A DNA stretch of 64,000 nt from Kocuria dechangensis (GTDB taxonomy: Bacteria > Actinomycetota > Actinomycetes > Actinomycetales > Micrococcaceae). Of the stretch, positions 24,559-33,632 are shown piece by piece (positions within the stretch are counted from its first letter, which is position 1; every line of letters starts with the position of its first letter). Position numbers and translations under genes: made by a program. A model generated the notes under the pieces. That model did no database searches. It worked only from the letters and a program-made list of their open reading frames with translations, and had not been told where the DNA came from. The stretch is from the NCBI RefSeq assembly GCF_014636775.1, contig NZ_BMEQ01000022.1, positions 1 through 64,000 of the forward strand. Direction: 5' to 3'.

Positions 24559-25978
24559 GGGACTGTCGCTTCAACGGTGTAAGAGGCGTTTCTATGGTTA
24601 GTGGTTCTCCGCCGCTGGCATCCGGTTGGCGAAGGTGATGGCGAAAGCGTTCAGGGCCGGCTTCCACCGCATGGCCCATCGTGTCTGCCCGGTGCCCTTC
24701 GGGTCCAGGGATCGCACGACGAGGTACAGCGTCTTCATCGCGGACTGCTCGTTGGGGAAGTGGCCCCGGGCCCGCACCGCCCGGCGGAACCGGGCGTTGA
24801 GGGACTCGATGGCGTTGGTGGAGCAGATGACCCGGCGGATCTCGAGGTCGTAGTCCAGGAAGGGCACGAACTCCGTCCACGCCGCGCGCCACAAGCGGAT
24901 GATCGCGGGGTACCGGGCGCCCCACTTCTCCTCCAGGGCGTCCAGCGCCTCGGCGGCAGCATCTGCCGTGGGGGCTTGGTAGATCGGCTTGAGGTCCTTG
25001 GCGAGCTCGTCCCAGTACTTCCGCGAGGCGTAGCGGAAGGTGCCGCGGATGAGGTGGATGATGCAGGTTTGCACGATCGCGGCCGGGAACACCGCGTTCA
25101 CGGAGTCGGGCAGGCCCTTGAGCCCGTCGCAGACCACGAAGAACACATCGCGCACCCCGCGGGACTTCAGGTCGGTGAGCACCGCGTACCAGAACTTCGC
25201 GCTCTCCCCGTCGCCGTCCCCGGCCCACATGCCCAGGATGTCCTTGTGCCCGGCCAGGTCCACCCCGATCGCCGCGTACACCGGCCGGTTGCGGACCTGC
25301 CCGTCACGGACCTTGACCATGATCGCGTCGATGAAGATCGCCGCGTACACGTCCTCCAGCGGACGGGCCCACCATGCCTGCATCTCGTCCACGACGCGGT
25401 CGGTGATGCGGGTGACGGTGTCCTTGGAGACCTCGGCGCCGTAGACCTCGCCCAGATGCGCGCTGATCTCCCCGGTGGTCAGGCCCTTGGCCGACAGGGA
25501 GAGCACCACCTGGTCCAGGTCTGTCAGGCGTCGCTGGCGTTTGCCCACGATGACCGGGTCGAAGGTGCTCTCACGGTCCCGGGGCACCTGGATCTCGACG
25601 GGGCCGGCATTGTCGGTGATCACCGTCTTGGCCCGTTTCCCGTTGCGCGAGTTGCCCCGGTTGCGGCCCTCGGGCTCGCCGTGCTCGTAGCCGAGGTGCT
25701 CATTCATCTCCTCGTCCAGGGCCGCCTCGACGACCATCTTGGTCAGCTGCTTCAGCAATCCACCCGGGCCGGTCAGCGCAGCCCCGCTGGCCCGTGCGGT
25801 GCGGACCAGCTCCCGGACGGTGTCCTGCTCGGCCGCGCTCAGCTGCGGACTCTCTTCCGGCTCGTCACCGGGCTTCGGTGGGCTCACGTCCACCAGTGTC
25901 TCGATGTTCTCGCTCATGTCGACCCTCCAGCCCCACTCGGGGCGATTGGGCCTCTTACACCGTTACTGCGATAGTCCC
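24559..25978 (-). mobile_element. Complete IS256-family insertion sequence
   Basis: The element is 1420 bp, bounded by 29-bp imperfect inverted repeats: GGGACTGTCGCTTCAACGG onward at 24559-24587 and its counterpart at 25950-25978 (25 of 29 positions match). It encloses one transposase gene. The flanks (TCGGGTGC left, TGCAGCAC right) show no obvious 8-9-bp target duplication. The insertion is therefore old or its flanks were rearranged. A fragment of the same end recurs at 63596-63614. Confidence 0.9.
24598..25917 (-). CDS. IS256-family transposase
   Basis: The 439-residue protein is full length for the family. It shows the N-terminal ALDEEMNEHLGYEHGEPEGR, then PRDRESTFDPVIV. The DDE core has YAAIFIDAIMVKV and FFVVCDGLKGLPD, and the Glu lies in CSTNAIESLNARFRR. 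It moves the element by cut-and-paste through a circular intermediate. The ATG at 25917 follows GGAGG. No frameshift or stop is seen, so it is probably active. Confidence 0.95.
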   Translation of the reverse strand: MSENIETLVDVSPPKPGDEPEESPQLSAAEQDTVRELVRTARASGAALTGPGGLLKQLTKMVVEAALDEEMNEHLGYEHGEPEGRNRGNSRNGKRAKTVITDNAGPVEIQVPRDRESTFDPVIVGKRQRRLTDLDQVVLSLSAKGLTTGEISAHLGEVYGAEVSKDTVTRITDRVVDEMQAWWARPLEDVYAAIFIDAIMVKVRDGQVRNRPVYAAIGVDLAGHKDILGMWAGDGDGESAKFWYAVLTDLKSRGVRDVFFVVCDGLKGLPDSVNAVFPAAIVQTCIIHLIRGTFRYASRKYWDELAKDLKPIYQAPTADAAAEALDALEEKWGARYPAIIRLWRAAWTEFVPFLDYDLEIRRVICSTNAIESLNARFRRAVRARGHFPNEQSAMKTLYLVVRSLDPKGTGQTRWAMRWKPALNAFAITFANRMPAAENH

Positions 25979-26152
25979 TGCAGCACGGACCCCTGCCTGC
26001 CCCAGGTTCCCGGTGCTGGCGTGACAGGCTGGGGGTGACCGGAGTGTTCACGAGCCCCGAACCATCAGCCGTCGTCGTGGTGCACGTCCCCGGCGCGACG
26101 CCTGGTGGTGCGGGGCCGATTGTCCTGTGGGACAGAGGGGTGGCACCTCGAG

Positions 26153-26818
26153 GTGGATGCCGTGGTGGAGGCCTTGTTCGATCTGGGCGGGTGGCCGGTG
26201 TATGCGGTGACCGCCGTGCTGGTCTTTCTGGAGTCGGCGGTGTTGGCGGGGCTGTTCCTGCCCGGGGAGACCGTTCTGCTGCTGGCCGGGCTGCTGGCCG
26301 GAACCGGCAACCTGTCGATGGCGGTGCTCCTGCCGGTGGCCGTGGCCGCGGCCTTTGCCGGGGACCAGGTGGGATATTTCATCGGCCGGTGTTTCGGTCC
26401 CCGGCTGCGCGAGAGCGCGGTGGGGCGGCTCATCGGTGCCCGGAGGTGGGAGAGGGCCCTGGAGCTGCTGGAGCGCCGCGGGGCCACCGCGGTCTTCGCC
26501 GCCCGGTGGATCACCGTGGTCCGGGCCCTGGTGCCCACTGTGGCCGGGATGATCGGGATGCCCCGACGGAGATTCTTCGCCGCCAACTGCGCCGGGGCGC
26601 TCACCTGGGCCCCGACCGTGGTGCTCATCGGCTACCTGCTGGGTGATTCCCTGACCCGGGCCGAGCAGGTGCTGGCACATCTGCCTCTGGTCGGGGTCGC
26701 CACCGTGGTGCTGATGGTCGCCGTGGTGGGGATCCGGGCCGTATGCACCCGCGGTGCCGCCACCGTCGACCCCGAGCCGGTGGCCACAACCGGGGACCCC
26801 AGATCGGACGAGCGGTAA
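26153..26818 (+). CDS. DedA-family membrane protein
   Basis: About 221 residues. The DedA/VTT signature is clear: VLVFLESAVLAGLFLPGETV near the start, then GDQVGYFIGRCFGPRL, and RGATAVFAARWITVVRALVP followed by TVAGMIGMPRRRFFAANCAG. DedA proteins are lipid scramblase-like transporters tied to undecaprenyl phosphate recycling, proton motive force and drug tolerance. The start is uncertain: the GTG at 26153 fits the family, while an in-frame GTG at 26105 adds 16 residues. It begins 170 bases beyond the IS256 end. Confidence 0.88.
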   Translation: MDAVVEALFDLGGWPVYAVTAVLVFLESAVLAGLFLPGETVLLLAGLLAGTGNLSMAVLLPVAVAAAFAGDQVGYFIGRCFGPRLRESAVGRLIGARRWERALELLERRGATAVFAARWITVVRALVPTVAGMIGMPRRRFFAANCAGALTWAPTVVLIGYLLGDSLTRAEQVLAHLPLVGVATVVLMVAVVGIRAVCTRGAATVDPEPVATTGDPRSDER

Positions 26819-26985
26819 GCGCCCGCATACCGGGGGTCAGGCTGGCCAGGGCCGCTGCGGCCCCGGGCGTCCCGATGATTGTCCGTCTCCGCTGTGCTCA
26901 CCACCAGTGCCTCGGTCCTGGCGCCCTGCTCAATCCAGGGCGTCCATCCATGGCATCCGGTCGGGGCCCGCGTAGAGTGCGCCCC

Positions 26986-27828
26986 GTGAAGGACACCGAC
27001 TACCGGACGATGAGCAAGCGGCAGGCCGCCGCCGCGCTGGAGGAGTTCCTCACCGAACGCCCCGCGGCACTGCAGCGGTTGCGCACCGAGCTCGCCGCCG
27101 ACGGACTCGACCCGAACGCGATGCTCGACGGCACCCCTGCTTCCCTGACCCCGCTGTGGCGGTGGGCCGGCACCCGGATCCTGGAGGCGGAGGCACAGCG
27201 CTCACCCGCCGCACCAGCAGCGCCAGCAGCACCGGCTCCGGAGTGGCCCTCGTGGGCCCGCTGCTCCCCGGGCCTGGACCCGGCCACCCCGGTACGCATC
27301 GTCTCCCTGCTGGACGGGCTGGTCTCCTACCTCGGGCAGGTCATCACCACCGCCGCCCCGCAAGCCGTGTGGAAAGTGGGCTACCACCTGCAGAACCACC
27401 CGGTGCTCACCAGCCCGCTCACCGAGATGGAGTACTTCCCGCCGGGCCTGGTCGGCGTCGTCGCCAACCGGCTGCGGCACGGGGTGGACCCGCACAACGA
27501 CGCCCGGCTGCACTCCTACGCCCAGGCGGTCATCACCATGCTCCGCAGCGAGCACGAGGACGCCCTCGCGGCACCGGAACCGCTCGTGGAGGTGGACTCC
27601 GACGATGACGACGGGGTCTTTGACGTCGGTCTGCGCGAGGACATCGCCCACGAGCACTCCCGGGCAGTGGACCGGATGGTCGCCGAACTCGCCGCCCAGT
27701 CCGGCGTGGACTCCGCGGTCCGTGAGGACCGGGAGGTGCTGCTGGTGAGCGCCCCGGACCGGGCCGCCGAGGACCTCCAGCAGTGGGTGCTGGCCTGGCT
27801 CCGGCGCCACATCCCCGCGGTGGACTGA
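26986..27828 (+). CDS. Unknown soluble protein
   Basis: The 280-residue protein starts at the GTG at 26986. The N-terminal helical part (AAAALEEFLTERPAALQRL) leads to an Ala/Pro linker near residue 75. A central region follows with IVSLLDGLVSYLGQVITTAA, KVGYHLQNHPVL and FPPGLVGVVANRLRHG, and an acidic stretch DSDDDDGVFD precedes the helical C-terminus. No membrane segment or known motif is seen, and I recognise no family. It is separated by 167 bases from DedA on the same strand. Confidence 0.65.
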   Translation: MKDTDYRTMSKRQAAAALEEFLTERPAALQRLRTELAADGLDPNAMLDGTPASLTPLWRWAGTRILEAEAQRSPAAPAAPAAPAPEWPSWARCSPGLDPATPVRIVSLLDGLVSYLGQVITTAAPQAVWKVGYHLQNHPVLTSPLTEMEYFPPGLVGVVANRLRHGVDPHNDARLHSYAQAVITMLRSEHEDALAAPEPLVEVDSDDDDGVFDVGLREDIAHEHSRAVDRMVAELAAQSGVDSAVREDREVLLVSAPDRAAEDLQQWVLAWLRRHIPAVD

Positions 27829-28006
27829 GCCACCCACGGGCCCACGGATCGTTCCGTCACTCGGTGCGGGAACTGTCACCGGGTGCCCCGGCCTGCGCCC
27901 CGCAGCATCAGGTGCTGGGGGATCGGCTCATTGCTGAAATGGCCGACCGCGAGGGTATTCGCTCTCTGTTGTTGGACCGGTTCCGGCGCTCATCGGTGGG
28001 AGTGGG

Positions 28007-28210
28007 TCAGCGGCAGCGCAGGTCGAAGTCTCCCAGGATGAGCATCTTGGGCTGACCGGTGCTGGTCTCGCGGATCCACACCGCCCCGGTTCGCGCGTCG
28101 GTTTCTTCCACGGTGCCCCGGTGGTGGAGAACCCCGTCGCGGTGGGCCTCGATCACATCCCCGACCCGCAGCCACTCCAGGTTCTCGATGGGCACGTACT
28201 CCTCGGTCAC
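28007..28210 (-). CDS. Small SH3-like stress-island protein, copy A
   Basis: A 67-residue protein beginning MTEEYVPIENLEWLRVGDVI, followed by EAHRDGVLHHRGTVEET and VWIRETSTGQPKMLILGDFD. The alternating strands with VGDVIEAHRDG suggest a small beta-barrel, possibly nucleic-acid or peptide binding; this is inference. A clear paralogue lies at 36447-36689. It is the last gene of a minus-strand run after PPK2. Confidence 0.7.
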   Translation of the reverse strand: MTEEYVPIENLEWLRVGDVIEAHRDGVLHHRGTVEETDARTGAVWIRETSTGQPKMLILGDFDLRCR

Positions 28211-28248
28211 GGCTTATCCCCTTCCCGCACCCCGGCCTCTGGTCGCGT

Positions 28249-29184
28249 TCAGTCCCCGACGGCGTCCCGGCCCCGGGCCACGATCAGCGGGTCGGGCGGA
28301 TAGACCACCTCGGGGTCCTTGTCGTCGTAGTCGAACTGGTCCAGGAAGGCCCGCATGGCGTTGAGCCGGGCGCGTTTCTTGTCGTTGGACCGGATGGTGG
28401 TCCACGGGGCGTGGTCGGTGTCGGTGCGCAGGAACATCTCCTCCTTCGCCTCCGTGTAGTCCTCCCACCGGTCCAGGGAGGCCAGATCGTTGGGGGAGAG
28501 CTTCCACCGGCGCACCGGGTCGATCTGCCGGATCGCGAACCGGGTCCGCTGCTCCTGCTGGGTGACCGAGAACCAGAACTTGGTCAGGTGGATCCCCGAG
28601 TCCACCAGCATCTTCTCGAACACCGGGGCCTGCTCCATGAACGTGAGGTACTGCGCGTCGGTGCAGAAACCCATGACGCGTTCGACCACCGCCCGGTTGT
28701 ACCAGGAGCGGTCGAACATCACGATCTCCCCGTTCGTGGGCAGGTGGGCGATGTAGCGCTGGAAGTACCACTGGCCGGCCTCCCGGTCCGAGGGCCGGGT
28801 CAGCGCCACCACCCGCGCCGCCCGGGGGTTGAGGTGCTCGGTGAAGCGGTGGATGGTCCCGCCCTTGCCGGCGGCGTCGCGGCCCTCGAAGACGATCACG
28901 TGGGCTAGGTCGTGGTCCTGGCCCCAGTACTGGAACTTCAGCAGCTCGATCTGCAGCTGGTACTTCTGAAGCTCATAGGCCTCCCGTGACATCAGTTCGT
29001 CGTAGGGGTAGTCCTCCCGCCAGGTCTGAACCGCCGAGCCGCCGGGGTCGATCAGCTCCGCGTCCTCGCCTTGCGGATTGCCGACGGTGTAGCCCTGCTC
29101 GGTGAGCTGGTCGATGAACTCCCGCAGGTTCTCCCGCACCGCCCACTGGTCCTCGGGCACCCACAACCTCCTGGCCTGCGACAT
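28249..29184 (-). CDS. ppk2: Polyphosphate kinase 2 (PPK2)
   Basis: The 311-residue protein carries Walker A EGRDAAGKGGTI at about residues 100-111, Walker B FDRSWYNRA near Asp 158, and the lid sequence VTQQEQRTRFAIRQIDP. The overall length and YELQKYQLQIELLKFQ helix fit single-domain PPK2. These enzymes transfer phosphate between polyphosphate and nucleoside diphosphates (mainly making GTP or ATP) or monophosphates. AGGAGG precedes the ATG. The neighbouring CYTH-CHAD gene, whose CHAD domain family binds polyphosphate, makes a polyphosphate role coherent. Confidence 0.93.
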   Translation of the reverse strand: MSQARRLWVPEDQWAVRENLREFIDQLTEQGYTVGNPQGEDAELIDPGGSAVQTWREDYPYDELMSREAYELQKYQLQIELLKFQYWGQDHDLAHVIVFEGRDAAGKGGTIHRFTEHLNPRAARVVALTRPSDREAGQWYFQRYIAHLPTNGEIVMFDRSWYNRAVVERVMGFCTDAQYLTFMEQAPVFEKMLVDSGIHLTKFWFSVTQQEQRTRFAIRQIDPVRRWKLSPNDLASLDRWEDYTEAKEEMFLRTDTDHAPWTTIRSNDKKRARLNAMRAFLDQFDYDDKDPEVVYPPDPLIVARGRDAVGD

Positions 29185-29305
29185 CGGTGATCCTCCTGCT
29201 GGGTTCGTCCAGGGTTCTCTGGGGCGTCAGTGTAGGCGGCCACAGTCGAAAGCCGATGACCACGCCCCCACGGGGCCGTGCCCACGGCCGGATTCGTGTC
29301 GGTGA

Positions 29306-30916
29306 TCAGGACAGATCGTTGCGCAGCCGGGCCAGGAGTTCGATTACGACCTCGTGGCCGTCCTGGACCCCGGTGCGCACCGCAACCAGCTCCGCCCCGT
29401 GCAACACCCCCACCGCGTAGCGGTCCTCGCCGGTGCCCTTGAAGGTCTCCGCGGTGCGGCCCAGCCATCCGGCGACCACCCCGGCGTCCATGATCTCGCC
29501 GAGGACCTGCTGGTACTGCTTGGCATCAGCAGCCGCGTGGGCCACGGTCTTCCCGGGGGTGAACCCGGAGCGTTTCAGGACCGCGTCGACGTAGCGGACC
29601 CGCTTGACGTCCTTGCGCACCTGGTGGAGGTGCTCCAGCCGATGGGCCAGATCGGCCTCGGCGCCAGAGTCCTCGGCTGCCACCCCTCGGTCCCCGACCC
29701 GCTGGACCTTGCGCAGGGCCCGGCGCAGCATCTTGTCGGCGGCCTTGCGCGCCGAGGTCCGCCGGCATTTGTCGGTCACGGGCGGGCCGGCGGCGAAGGA
29801 CTGGACGTCGGCCAGCAGCACCAAGTGCTTGGGGTTGCTCAGGTGGCCGCGCACGGCGGTCACGGCCTCGGCTGCCTGCTGCTCGGCGGTGCGCTGCAGC
29901 ACCTGGGCGGCCGTCTCGCTCGCCTTTCCATCGAGGGCGGCAACCCGGACCGGCAGCAGTTCGGCGGTGACCTCGGCGTCCCGGGCCCCGGACAGCGACC
30001 GGGCCAGCTCCCGCAACCGCACATCGAGCTCGGCGGCGGTGTCGCCGTCGAAGAACGGGGCGGCCGCCTTCAGGAGGCTGCGCATCGACCGGGAGGTCAC
30101 CCGCATCTGGTGCACCGCATCGGGCACGTCCAGGCGCACCTTCAGGTCCCACAGCACGAGCTGCTCGGCCAGCTGCCCCAGCGCCGTGGAGAGCACATCG
30201 GCCCCGGTGGCCTTCTTCCCGCCCTTCTTGCCGGACTTCTGGTTCTTCTGGCCCGAGGTCGTCGCCGTTGGACCGGCGAGCACGGGCACATCGTCCTCGG
30301 CGCCCAGAGCCCGGGCGATCTTCGCCGCCGAGGTCGACGGCGTGCCCCCGGCGGCGAACAGGGCCTGTTCCACGGCGGTGAAGATCCGGTGCTGGTGGTC
30401 CTCGGCCACGGTCCCGTCGGCCAGTTCCACCTCCCACTCCGACCACGACCGCCGCGTGCCGTGGCGCTCGTCCACGGCGGCCACGTCGTCGATGGCGATC
30501 TCGGCCACCGGGGCCCCGGAGTCCTCGGCCACGGACAGCACCCGCCGGGTCGTGGCCAGGGTGGCGATCGGGTGTAGCGGCTGTCCGCCGGTGAGTCCTT
30601 CCACCAGGTGCCGCACTACTTCGGGCATCCGCTCCGGTGATCCCTCCAGCAGGGGGAGTTGGGCCTCGTAGCGTCCGTTCGCTTCGCGCAGCTTCACGTG
30701 CCACCCGTCATCGGCCCCGCCCGTGCGCCGGCGCAGGGCGACGTGGTGGCGGTGAAGGGCCATCTCGGCGGTGTCGTAGTAGACGGCCTCCAACCGGTGC
30801 TCGACCGCCGCGTCGGTCACCGCGTAACCTTCCAGCACGCTCCAGTCGATCCGGTCCTTCGCCCCGTCGGGGAGCTCGTACTTGCGCTCGATCTCACGCT
30901 GGGCGGTCACGGCCAT
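29306..30916 (-). CDS. CYTH-CHAD domain protein
   Basis: The 536-residue protein starts at the ATG at 30916 behind a perfect AGGAGG. The N-terminal CYTH domain (about residues 5-205) begins with the ExExK signature REIERKYEL (Glu 8, Glu 10, Lys 12). It includes RLEAVYYDTAEMAL and ALRRRTGGADDGWHVKL, a triphosphate tunnel fold. After a Lys-rich linker the CHAD domain (about 250-535) shows repeated helices with conserved His/Arg such as DAVHQMRVTSRSMRSLLKA and HQVRKDVKRVRYVDAVL. CHAD binds inorganic polyphosphate; CYTH may hydrolyse it or a triphosphate. It precedes ppk2 in the same direction. Confidence 0.93.
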   Translation of the reverse strand: MAVTAQREIERKYELPDGAKDRIDWSVLEGYAVTDAAVEHRLEAVYYDTAEMALHRHHVALRRRTGGADDGWHVKLREANGRYEAQLPLLEGSPERMPEVVRHLVEGLTGGQPLHPIATLATTRRVLSVAEDSGAPVAEIAIDDVAAVDERHGTRRSWSEWEVELADGTVAEDHQHRIFTAVEQALFAAGGTPSTSAAKIARALGAEDDVPVLAGPTATTSGQKNQKSGKKGGKKATGADVLSTALGQLAEQLVLWDLKVRLDVPDAVHQMRVTSRSMRSLLKAAAPFFDGDTAAELDVRLRELARSLSGARDAEVTAELLPVRVAALDGKASETAAQVLQRTAEQQAAEAVTAVRGHLSNPKHLVLLADVQSFAAGPPVTDKCRRTSARKAADKMLRRALRKVQRVGDRGVAAEDSGAEADLAHRLEHLHQVRKDVKRVRYVDAVLKRSGFTPGKTVAHAAADAKQYQQVLGEIMDAGVVAGWLGRTAETFKGTGEDRYAVGVLHGAELVAVRTGVQDGHEVVIELLARLRNDLS

Positions 30917-30985
30917 GGCGTCCTCCTGGAGGCTGTGATGCGGCGGTGGCGCCCGCCGGAGTGGGGACGATGATACGCCCCTGAA

Positions 30986-30999
30986 GTGACCTACCTCAC
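30986..30999. promoter_or_regulatory. CRP/FNR-type palindrome (GTGA-N6-TCAC)
   Basis: GTGACCTACCTCAC matches the cAMP-receptor-type half-site pair. It lies about 70 bases upstream of the CYTH-CHAD start and 146 upstream of the divergent gene at 31145. A single such match can be chance; a functional site would connect this island to a CRP/GlxR-like regulator. Confidence 0.3.
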
Positions 31000-31144
31000 G
31001 GGGTGGGTGGCAGGGTGTACGGGCCCTGGATGGGGCATCGGTGCACGTCACAGCTGGGGCACGATCCCCGGTGGCACCGGGGCCATGGCGTGGAGACCTG
31101 GCATGCTTCGGGTGCATGCCATTTCACCGACGAAGGGCAGGGTC

Positions 31145-31534
31145 ATGGCCGCAACGTCGATGCTGGGCGGGGTCGGGGCAGCCGCAGTGGCCATCGCGGT
31201 GTTCTGGTGGGCGGTCCAGCGGCTGCGTCGGTGGCGGACGGCGGTGCGGCTGCGCCGGATCCAGGCCTACCACGCGAGCCTGCGCGCGGAGGTGCGGATG
31301 AGCTACGAGCGGATCTACACCCGGTGCGCGGCCCAGCCGGCCTGGAGCTCCCAGAAGCTGGCGGACATGGAATGGGCCTTCGCCCAGATCGACCACGTCC
31401 TGGAGAAACGGCGCCTGGACGACCTGGCCGAGGTGGGCCGGACCGTGCCCCCCGTGGCCCCACCCGTGGTGCCGGTCGCGCTCGGGTTCACTGGGGTGGT
31501 GGCCTTGCTGTCCGCGGCCCTGATCGGGTCCTGA
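31145..31534 (+). CDS. Small membrane-anchored protein of unknown function
   Basis: The 129-residue protein starts at the ATG at 31145. One N-terminal membrane helix (GAAAVAIAVFWWAV) is followed by a basic stretch (RLRRWRTAVRLRRIQAYHAS). A cytoplasmic helical domain and a C-terminal hydrophobic helix (ALGFTGVVALLSAALIG) complete it. No family is recognised. It is transcribed away from the CYTH-CHAD gene and ends close to the converging usp gene. Confidence 0.55.
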   Translation: MAATSMLGGVGAAAVAIAVFWWAVQRLRRWRTAVRLRRIQAYHASLRAEVRMSYERIYTRCAAQPAWSSQKLADMEWAFAQIDHVLEKRRLDDLAEVGRTVPPVAPPVVPVALGFTGVVALLSAALIGS

Positions 31535-31569
31535 CCCGTAAGCAGAGCAGATCGAGTGAGCGGCCTGAT

Positions 31570-32007
31570 TCAGTGGCGGACCACCAGTACCGGGCACCGG
31601 GCGTGGGCCAGGCAGGCGTGGGTGACCGAGCTCAGCAGCAGGCCCAGGAGCCCGCCGACTCCGCGGGGGCCGAGTACGAGCATCTGGGCGTCGGTGCTGG
31701 CGGCAATGAGCAGATCCGCCGGCCGGCCCCGCAACAGCTGGGTGCTCAAGTGCTCCGGGCGACGCTCACCGAAGACCTCGCCCAAGACCGCCTCCAAGCG
31801 TTGTCCGGCGTTGGCCCGGAAAGCCTCGGGATCGATGACGGTGTCGTTGCCGTAAGAGCCCTCATAGAGCAACGGGTCCTCCCAGCACATGATGGCCTCC
31901 ACCGGCGCCTGCAGCGCCTGGCCGAGCCGGACCGCGACCCGCAGGGCCGCCTTGGAGTGCTCGGAACCGTCGACGTTGACGACGACGCGCCCACCGTCAC
32001 CATCCAC
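31570..32007 (-). CDS. Universal stress protein (UspA family)
   Basis: The 145-residue protein has the single-domain USP pattern: VVVNVDGSEHSKAALRVAVR at the start, LLRGRPADLLIAASTDAQML in the middle and LGPRGVGGLLGLLLSSVT near the end. The last is the GxxG-x9-G(S/T)-type ATP-binding loop. Such proteins bind ATP and support survival in hypoxia, starvation or stationary phase. It is followed downstream by nothing on its strand for 36 bases and preceded by the ArsC-like gene only 73 bases away; the two may be co-transcribed. Confidence 0.92.
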   Translation of the reverse strand: MDGDGGRVVVNVDGSEHSKAALRVAVRLGQALQAPVEAIMCWEDPLLYEGSYGNDTVIDPEAFRANAGQRLEAVLGEVFGERRPEHLSTQLLRGRPADLLIAASTDAQMLVLGPRGVGGLLGLLLSSVTHACLAHARCPVLVVRH

Positions 32008-32080
32008 TCCGGTCTCCTTTCCGGACCCAGTCCTGAGCGGGGCGAGGGCTCATCGAGAGGCGATGACGGGGCTGTCGACC

Positions 32081-32785
32081 TCAGCGGGCCGTGGTGGTAG
32101 CCGCAGCGGTGACGCGCGCATCGGTGCGGATCCGCTGCACCAGTTCCTGCACCCGGGCGTCGATGGCCTCGGTGATCTCCCGGGCCCGGTCCGCACTGGT
32201 GTTGTGGAACAGGCCCCCCACACTCCAGTGCTCGTGGGCGGTGCCGGGATGGAGCCGGATGCCGTCACGGGCGCCGAAGGTGACCACCCGGTCGGCGGCG
32301 CGCACCACCTCATCGGTGACCTGCTTCGGGTACAGGCGCGCCATCTGCATACCGCGCTCGGACAGCACCGTCGACACGAGGGGGTTCACCGCGTCCCCGG
32401 CCACGACCCCGGCCGAGCGGGCCACCACCGCCTCCCCGCCGTGGTGGGCCAGCAGGGCCGCGGCGATCTGGGACCGGCCCGTGTCGTCCTCGTCGACGAA
32501 CAGCACCTGGTGCACCGGTGCCTCAGCTGCGCCCGGCCCGGTGGCCAGGACGCCGTTGTCGGCCCGGGTCGCGGCCAGCCCCCGCAGACGTTCTCGGGCC
32601 AGGCGCAAAGACATGGGCACCAGATACGTCTGGATCCGCGCGCCCCGGGCGAGTTCGGCGTGGGCCTGCGCCACGCAGCGCTCGACCAGTTCGGGGAAGA
32701 ACACCCCGGCGTAGTGGGTGGCCAGCGGTTCCGCGGTGCGTTGCAGCACCCCCGGTGCGGAAAGATCAACGCCCTGCTCGCTCAT
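32081..32785 (-). CDS. ArsC/low-molecular-weight phosphatase-like protein without catalytic Cys, copy A
   Basis: The 234-residue protein starts at the ATG at 32785 behind GGAGGG. Residues about 15-75 form the three-helix domain found N-terminal to actinobacterial ArsC (FAGVFSPE type; here YAGVFFPELVERCVAQAHAE). The phosphatase-like domain follows: VHQVLFVDEDDTGRSQIAAA, where the P-loop Cys is Asp 98, then VVARSAGVVAGDAVNP and PKQVTDEVVRAADRVVTFG. The second Cys region is GARDGIR and the general-acid DDP is replaced by HWSVGG. The fold is kept but arsenate reduction or phosphatase chemistry should be impossible. A binding or regulatory role is inferred. Confidence 0.82.
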   Translation of the reverse strand: MSEQGVDLSAPGVLQRTAEPLATHYAGVFFPELVERCVAQAHAELARGARIQTYLVPMSLRLARERLRGLAATRADNGVLATGPGAAEAPVHQVLFVDEDDTGRSQIAAALLAHHGGEAVVARSAGVVAGDAVNPLVSTVLSERGMQMARLYPKQVTDEVVRAADRVVTFGARDGIRLHPGTAHEHWSVGGLFHNTSADRAREITEAIDARVQELVQRIRTDARVTAAATTTAR

Positions 32786-32980
32786 GAGACCCTCCGGTGG
32801 ATAAGGCACACGGGATCAGCGGTGACTTCGGTCGGCTCCCCGGTGCAGGGCATCCCGTCCCAGGTGCTCGGCGTCCCCCCGAGTTCCCGAGCCACCCCGA
32901 TCCAGTGATGTGAGTTACATCCTGGCGTGCCCCGATGAACAACACATGGCGTGCCGGTGAACACCAGGGGTGTGCCTACG

Positions 32981-33208
32981 ATGGAGGCCATGGTCCTGGA
33001 GGTGGAGTTCGTCCTGCTCAGCACGGTGGTCCTGCTGGGCGGGATCGGCTGGCCGCCACTGCACTCCTGGGTTTCCCGTCGTCGCCGGGCCCGCCGGCTG
33101 CGGGTAGACCCACACCACGCGTTGCCCCGCTCCGATGCCCCCGTGCTGGGCCCGGTCGTGCTGATCGCGGTGGGGTTGGGGCTGCTGGTGGTCTCCGCCG
33201 TGGTCTGA
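32981..33208 (+). CDS. Small two-pass membrane protein, copy A
   Basis: About 75 residues from the ATG at 32981 (ATG at 32990 also possible). A first helix (VLLSTVVLLGGIGWPPLH) is followed by a very basic loop (SRRRRARRLRV). A second helix ends the protein (VLGPVVLIAVGLGLLVVSAV). A similarly built protein lies at 34989-35189. It is divergent from the ArsC-like gene. Function unknown. Confidence 0.55.
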   Translation: MEAMVLEVEFVLLSTVVLLGGIGWPPLHSWVSRRRRARRLRVDPHHALPRSDAPVLGPVVLIAVGLGLLVVSAVV

Positions 33209-33632
33209 AACCCGTCCGTGCAGGGTGCGCCGCCCCTGGCGGTTCAAGGGTCGCTGAACACCCGTCCCGCTGCTTGATGCACACCGGGGCGGGCCGCCAC
33301 CGGGCAATTGCACCGGCGGGCCACTGGCCCCTCCGCCGGTGGAGAACGCCGGCTACGCCACTGACCGCACCTTGGCCCCGCGCCCCGTAGGCCTTCTGTC
33401 GGGTCGGCCGCCGCCTATGCCCCCTGATCCCCGTTCCCGTCATGTACCGGCGACATGGCGGCCAGTGCGGACACCAGCCGCCGCTACGGGGCTAATTTCC
33501 ACGTGCTGTCGGTACTGCCCTGGGGGACCGGGCGGGAATCTGCTTCAGTGGTACCTGCGCGGCTATCCGGCCGGCTCCCACGGACACCTCGCCCTGGACG
33601 CCGGCGCCGTCTTCTTTCTGTGGAGTGACCCG
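33209..33632. other. Intergenic stretch without a supported gene
   Basis: About 420 bases, GC-rich, between a small membrane protein and the next gene. No frame combines a ribosome site with protein-like composition and no strong inverted repeat was seen. Confidence 0.4.
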
